Part shown: piece by piece, positions 41,559-44,471 of the stretch | How the letters are laid out: every line of letters begins with the position of its first letter | Position numbering within the stretch: position 1 is the stretch's first letter | NCBI GenBank assembly: GCA_023663725.1 | Contig: JAMPGX010000002.1 | Span: 1-44,471, forward strand | DNA length: 44,471 bases | From: a bacterium | GTDB lineage: Bacteria; Bacillota; Clostridia; Lachnospirales; Lachnospiraceae | Reading direction: 5' to 3' | Made by a program: the position numbers and the translations under genes | The notes under the pieces: generated by a model | What the model saw: only the letters and a program-made list of their open reading frames with translations | Database searches by the model: none | What the model was told of the DNA's origin: nothing

Positions 41559-42161
41559 ATGAAGACAAAAAAGGGAAAGATGACAACGCAGGTGACCATT
41601 GTGGTCATGATTCTTATTATCCTGGTGGTCGGATATTACTGCTATCTGGTGAATCGTTCACGCCAGGCGGATGCTGAGAAAGCGCTGACAGCGGTGGAGA
41701 ATGTATTGCTGCGGGACTTGGAGCACAACTATCCCCCTACGCCCAAGGAAGTGATCCGTTACTACAACGATATTCTCAAGTGTTTTTATAACAATGAATG
41801 CAGCGCTGAGGAGATTGAGGCTCTGGCACGCAAGGCCAGAGGCTTGTACGATCAGGAATTGCTGAATCATAATGAGTGGAGTACGTATATTTTTAATCTT
41901 GAAGCGGAGATTCAGAATTTTCAGAATCTAAAGCGGAGGATTACCAGTATCTCATTGGCGTCCAGCACGGATGTGGAAGAATTCTCACAGGACGGTTATA
42001 AGTTTGCCAGAATCCGCTGCGGATACAACATCATGCAGGGCAAGGAGAGCTCTCCCTCTGTACATATTTATCTGCTGCGCAAGGATAAGGACGGACATTG
42101 GAAGATATATGGCTGGGAGCTGGCGGAGAATCTGGAGGAAAGCTCCGAGGACGCTAATTGA
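41559..42161 (+). CDS. Membrane-anchored protein, DUF6715-like
   Basis: The 200-residue protein has a short basic start and one membrane helix (about 10-31, TTQVTIVVMILIILVVGYYCYL), so it is anchored with the rest outside. A helical domain (40-130) is followed by a beta-rich part (135-200; DGHWKIYGWEL). The layout fits the DUF6715 family, as I remember it, with unknown function. It follows rnz by 9 bases with GGAGCGG before the ATG. tsaD follows 27 bases later. Confidence 0.75.
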   Translation: MKTKKGKMTTQVTIVVMILIILVVGYYCYLVNRSRQADAEKALTAVENVLLRDLEHNYPPTPKEVIRYYNDILKCFYNNECSAEEIEALARKARGLYDQELLNHNEWSTYIFNLEAEIQNFQNLKRRITSISLASSTDVEEFSQDGYKFARIRCGYNIMQGKESSPSVHIYLLRKDKDGHWKIYGWELAENLEESSEDAN

Positions 42162-42188
42162 ACCCAGGCGGGAAAGGACTGTGCAGCG

Positions 42189-43223
42189 ATGGAAGCGGAA
42201 AGAGATATATACATACTGGCTATCGAGAGCTCCTGTGACGAGACGGCGGCCTCGGTGGTCAAGAATGGCAGAGAAGTGTTATCCAACGTGATTTTCACGC
42301 AGATAGCACTTCATACTTTGTATGGGGGCGTGGTGCCGGAGATTGCCTCCCGCAAGCATATTGAGAAGATCAATCAGGTGATAGAGGCGGCTCTGCAGAA
42401 GGCGGGGCTGGAGCTGCGCCAGATGGACGCCATCGCGGTGACCTATGGGCCGGGGCTCGTGGGAGCCCTTCTGGTCGGCGTGTCGGCGGCCAAGGCGATC
42501 AGCTTTGCCACGGGTATTCCATTGATTGGCGTCCACCATATTGAGGGACATATCAGCGCCAATTATATAGAACACAGGGAGTTGGAGCCGCCCTATGTGT
42601 GTCTGGTGGTTTCAGGCGGACATACTCATCTGGTGGTGGTGAAGGATTACGGAGAGTATGAGGTCATCGGGCAGACCAGGGATGACGCGGCGGGAGAGGC
42701 TTTCGACAAGGTGGCGCGGGCTATCGGCCTGGGATATCCCGGCGGCCCCAAGATTGACAAGCTTTCCAGGGAGGGGAATCCGGATGCCATCGCTTTTCCC
42801 AGAGCAAAGCTGGCGGATAATGCCTACGACTTCAGCTTCAGCGGGTTGAAGTCGGCGGTGCTGAACTATCTCAATGGTTGCCGGATGAAGGGGGAGGAGA
42901 TATGTCAGGCGGATGTGGCGGCGTCTTTTCAGAAGGCAGTCATCGAGGTGTTGGTGGAACACTCCATCCATGCGGTGAAGGAGTATGGCTATGACCGATT
43001 TGCCATCGCCGGCGGCGTGGCATCCAACTCCTCTCTGCGGGAAGCTATGGCGAAGGCCTGTGAGACAGCGCACATCCAGTTCTATTATCCCAGCCCTGTG
43101 TACTGCACGGACAATGCGGCAATGATCGGGGTGGCCGGATATTATGAGTATATCAAGGGCGTGCGAAGCGGTTTAGACTTGAATGCGGTGCCAAACCTGA
43201 GACTCGGGGCAAAGGGCTTTTAG
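42189..43223 (+). CDS. tsaD: tRNA t6A transferase TsaD
   Basis: TsaD moves threonylcarbamoyl to A37 of tRNAs. The 344 residues show the start [16 protein letters not shown], the Fe-binding HHIEGH near 116-121, the SGGHTHLV block, the late [15 protein letters not shown], and the metal Asp in [10 protein letters not shown]. Length is standard. Its partners TsaE and TsaB lie 3 kb upstream in a separate unit. The ispD gene follows 46 bases later. Confidence 0.97.
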   Translation: MEAERDIYILAIESSCDETAASVVKNGREVLSNVIFTQIALHTLYGGVVPEIASRKHIEKINQVIEAALQKAGLELRQMDAIAVTYGPGLVGALLVGVSAAKAISFATGIPLIGVHHIEGHISANYIEHRELEPPYVCLVVSGGHTHLVVVKDYGEYEVIGQTRDDAAGEAFDKVARAIGLGYPGGPKIDKLSREGNPDAIAFPRAKLADNAYDFSFSGLKSAVLNYLNGCRMKGEEICQADVAASFQKAVIEVLVEHSIHAVKEYGYDRFAIAGGVASNSSLREAMAKACETAHIQFYYPSPVYCTDNAAMIGVAGYYEYIKGVRSGLDLNAVPNLRLGAKGF

Positions 43224-43269
43224 GGGCTTAAGGAGGCTGCGCGAGATTGAGGAACGGAGGGAACGGCGG

Positions 43270-44016
43270 ATGGAGAGGAAGAGATGTACCGCAGTGGTGC
43301 TGGCCGCGGGCAGCGGCAGCAGGATGCACAGCAAGGTTCCCAAGCAGTATATGAAGTTGAAGGGAAAGCCGTTGATCTGGTATGCGCTGGAGGCTGTGGA
43401 ACGGTCCGCCATCATCGACGACTGTATCCTAGTGACAGGGGCGGAGGATATCGACTACGCGCGGCGGGAGATCGTGGAAAAATACGGTTTTTCCAAGGTG
43501 GATATCATAACCGCCGGAGGGAGTGAGCGCTATGAGTCGGTAGCCAGAGCTATGACCGTGCTCGAGAGCGGAGAGATGAGGGTGGCGAATCGGGACGGCT
43601 ATGTGTTTATCCACGATGGGGCGAGACCCTTTCTGACAGAGAAGATTCTGGAGGACACCTATGCGGCGGCCTATGCTTATGGAGCTTGTGTGGCGGCCAT
43701 GCCCGCAAAAGACACAGTCAAGCTTGCGGATGAGGAGGGGTATGCGGTGCGGACGCCCAACCGCAATAGTGTCTGGGTGGTGCAGACACCCCAGGTGTTC
43801 GAGACGCAGATGATCTGTGAAGCCTATCGTAGACTGATGAGTCAGCTGCCCATGCTGAGACGGCAGGGAATCCAGATTACGGATGACGCCATGGTGGTGG
43901 AGACCATGATGAACCGCCATGTGAAGCTGGTGGAGGCATCCTACGAGAATATCAAAGTTACAACCAGCGAAGATATGCAGATTGCACAGACCCTTTTGAA
44001 GCGGAATCAGCATTAG
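43270..44016 (+). CDS. ispD: 2-C-methyl-D-erythritol 4-phosphate cytidylyltransferase
   Basis: IspD couples CTP and 2-C-methyl-erythritol 4-phosphate in the MEP route to isoprenoids. The 248 residues show the nucleotide-binding LAAGSGSRMHSKVPKQY (11-27), the IITAGGSERYESV block, HDGARPFLTE, and the closing KVTTSEDMQIAQ. Length is normal. GAGGAACGGAGGGAACGG precedes the ATG. It is the last gene of the operon; the first tRNA-Ser follows 90 bases later with its own promoter. IspF, often the next gene, is not seen in this window. Confidence 0.96.
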   Translation: MERKRCTAVVLAAGSGSRMHSKVPKQYMKLKGKPLIWYALEAVERSAIIDDCILVTGAEDIDYARREIVEKYGFSKVDIITAGGSERYESVARAMTVLESGEMRVANRDGYVFIHDGARPFLTEKILEDTYAAAYAYGACVAAMPAKDTVKLADEEGYAVRTPNRNSVWVVQTPQVFETQMICEAYRRLMSQLPMLRRQGIQITDDAMVVETMMNRHVKLVEASYENIKVTTSEDMQIAQTLLKRNQH

Positions 44017-44047
44017 GTAAAAGGTGTAAATTTCTTTGAAAAAGTTG

Positions 44048-44076
44048 TTGACAGTGCTCACCTTTTTTGTTATTAT
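44048..44076 (+). promoter_or_regulatory. Promoter of the tRNA-Ser pair
   Basis: TTGACA (44048-44053) and TATTAT (44071-44076) are 17 bp apart. TATAAT also overlaps at 44074-44079. It starts just before the first tRNA. Confidence 0.8.
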
Positions 44077-44106
44077 AATTCTTGCCGTTGAGAAAGAGAA
44101 ACACTT

Positions 44107-44192
44107 GGAGAGATATCGAAGTGGTCATAACGAGGCGGTCTTGAAAACCGTTTGTCCGCAAGGGCGCGTGGGTTCGAATCCCACTCTCTCCG
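44107..44192 (+). tRNA. tRNA-Ser (anticodon TGA)
   Basis: The acceptor arm GGAGAGA/TCTCTCC, the anticodon loop CTTGAAA with TGA, a long variable arm and the GGTTCGAATCC T-loop make a class II tRNA-Ser. CCA is not encoded, so it must be added after transcription. Confidence 0.95.
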
Positions 44193-44277
44193 CTGGGAGA
44201 TAAGGGATTGTCTCCACAATGTATGAACTGTTTTTTTGGTAGAAGAATGTGATAGAAGAAAGAGATTCAACTTGTCT

Positions 44278-44366
44278 GGAGAAGTACCCAAGAGGTTGAA
44301 GGGACACCCCTGGAAAGGGTGCAGGTCGTTAATAGCGGCGCGAGGGTTCAAATCCCTCCTTCTCCG
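44278..44366 (+). tRNA. tRNA-Ser (anticodon GGA)
   Basis: Acceptor GGAGAAG/CTTCTCC, anticodon loop CTGGAAA with GGA, a long variable arm (TCGTTAATAGCGGCG region) and GGTTCAAATCC T-loop give tRNA-Ser reading UCC/UCU. It lies 85 bases after the first tRNA-Ser and probably shares its transcript. CCA is not encoded. Confidence 0.95.
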
Positions 44367-44471
44367 CTTCGAGTAAATGGTGAAGCTAATTTTTACCAAG
44401 TTGTTGGCAAAGCCAATTACTCCCAGTTCGTAACGAAGTCACGAACTGGAAAGTTCCTTGACAACTAAACA
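44366..44471 (+). repeat. Hairpins after the tRNA pair
   Basis: GCTTC/GAAGC (44366-44370, 44382-44386) with TAATTTTT after it may be the tRNA operon terminator. Further on are TTGGC/GCCAA (44404-44416) and a perfect 9-bp stem CCAGTTCGT/ACGAACTGG (44423-44431, 44441-44449). The window then ends, so their purpose is not visible. Confidence 0.45.

Noticed and set aside
44019-44067. AAAAGGTG ... CACCTTTT as a terminator of the ispD operon
   Set aside because: The two arms are 33 bases apart with the tRNA promoter between them, so a working terminator hairpin is doubtful.
1-44471. CRISPR array
   Set aside because: No regularly spaced repeats of 24-40 bases with unique spacers were seen.

Overview
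The window reads as a chromosomal stretch of a Clostridia bacterium, most likely a Lachnospiraceae relative. It has strong AGGAGG-type ribosome binding sites, sigma-A promoters with 17-bp spacers, tRNA genes without encoded CCA, a terminal butyrate pathway (ptb-buk), a PrfB frameshift site and an FMN-riboswitch-controlled ECF transporter subunit. No species assignment is possible from the sequence alone. No CRISPR array, complete rRNA gene or recognisable insertion sequence was found.

Positions 1 to about 7.3 kb are the right-hand part of an integrated mobile element and are clearly more AT-rich than the rest. The cargo is an XRE repressor diverging from a small tail-anchored protein and an SH3-domain lipoprotein, two small unknown proteins, and a Dam-type adenine methylase with an unusual N-terminal extension. 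Next come Tn916-type xis and int genes, and a terminator just inside the junction. The left end lies outside the window, so the att sites cannot be defined.

From 7.4 to 21.7 kb are mostly single accessory genes: a low-molecular-weight tyrosine phosphatase, a soluble double-PAS chemoreceptor, a TetR regulator diverging from an MMPL exporter that overlaps a very large GLUG-repeat, coiled-coil surface protein, an ABC-class ATPase, a sialate O-acetylesterase, an Rpn/PD-(D/E)XK nuclease-like protein and a HAD phosphatase. The ATPase has a 343-nt leader holding a strong promoter, a short leader ORF, an intrinsic terminator and a competing antiterminator pairing. A small membrane-peptide ORF lies on the opposite strand of the same leader. 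This is the most unusual piece of the window.

From 21.9 to 27.7 kb is metabolism and signalling: ptb and buk with an overlooked 48-codon ORF between them, an AraC regulator behind glucuronate isomerase (uxaC), and an HD-GYP protein. From 27.9 to 36.3 kb are secA and prfB (with its +1 frameshift), two small membrane proteins, tex and a YdeI-like gene.

From 36.3 to 44.5 kb are ribU with its FMN riboswitch, mscL with a zinc-ribbon tail, a YcxB-like protein, and the tRNA t6A genes in two sets (tsaE-tsaB-rimI and tsaD). The tsaD set also holds a zinc-ribbon protein, an RNase Z-like protein, a membrane-anchored protein and ispD. The window closes with two tandem tRNA-Ser genes (TGA and GGA) behind their own promoter.
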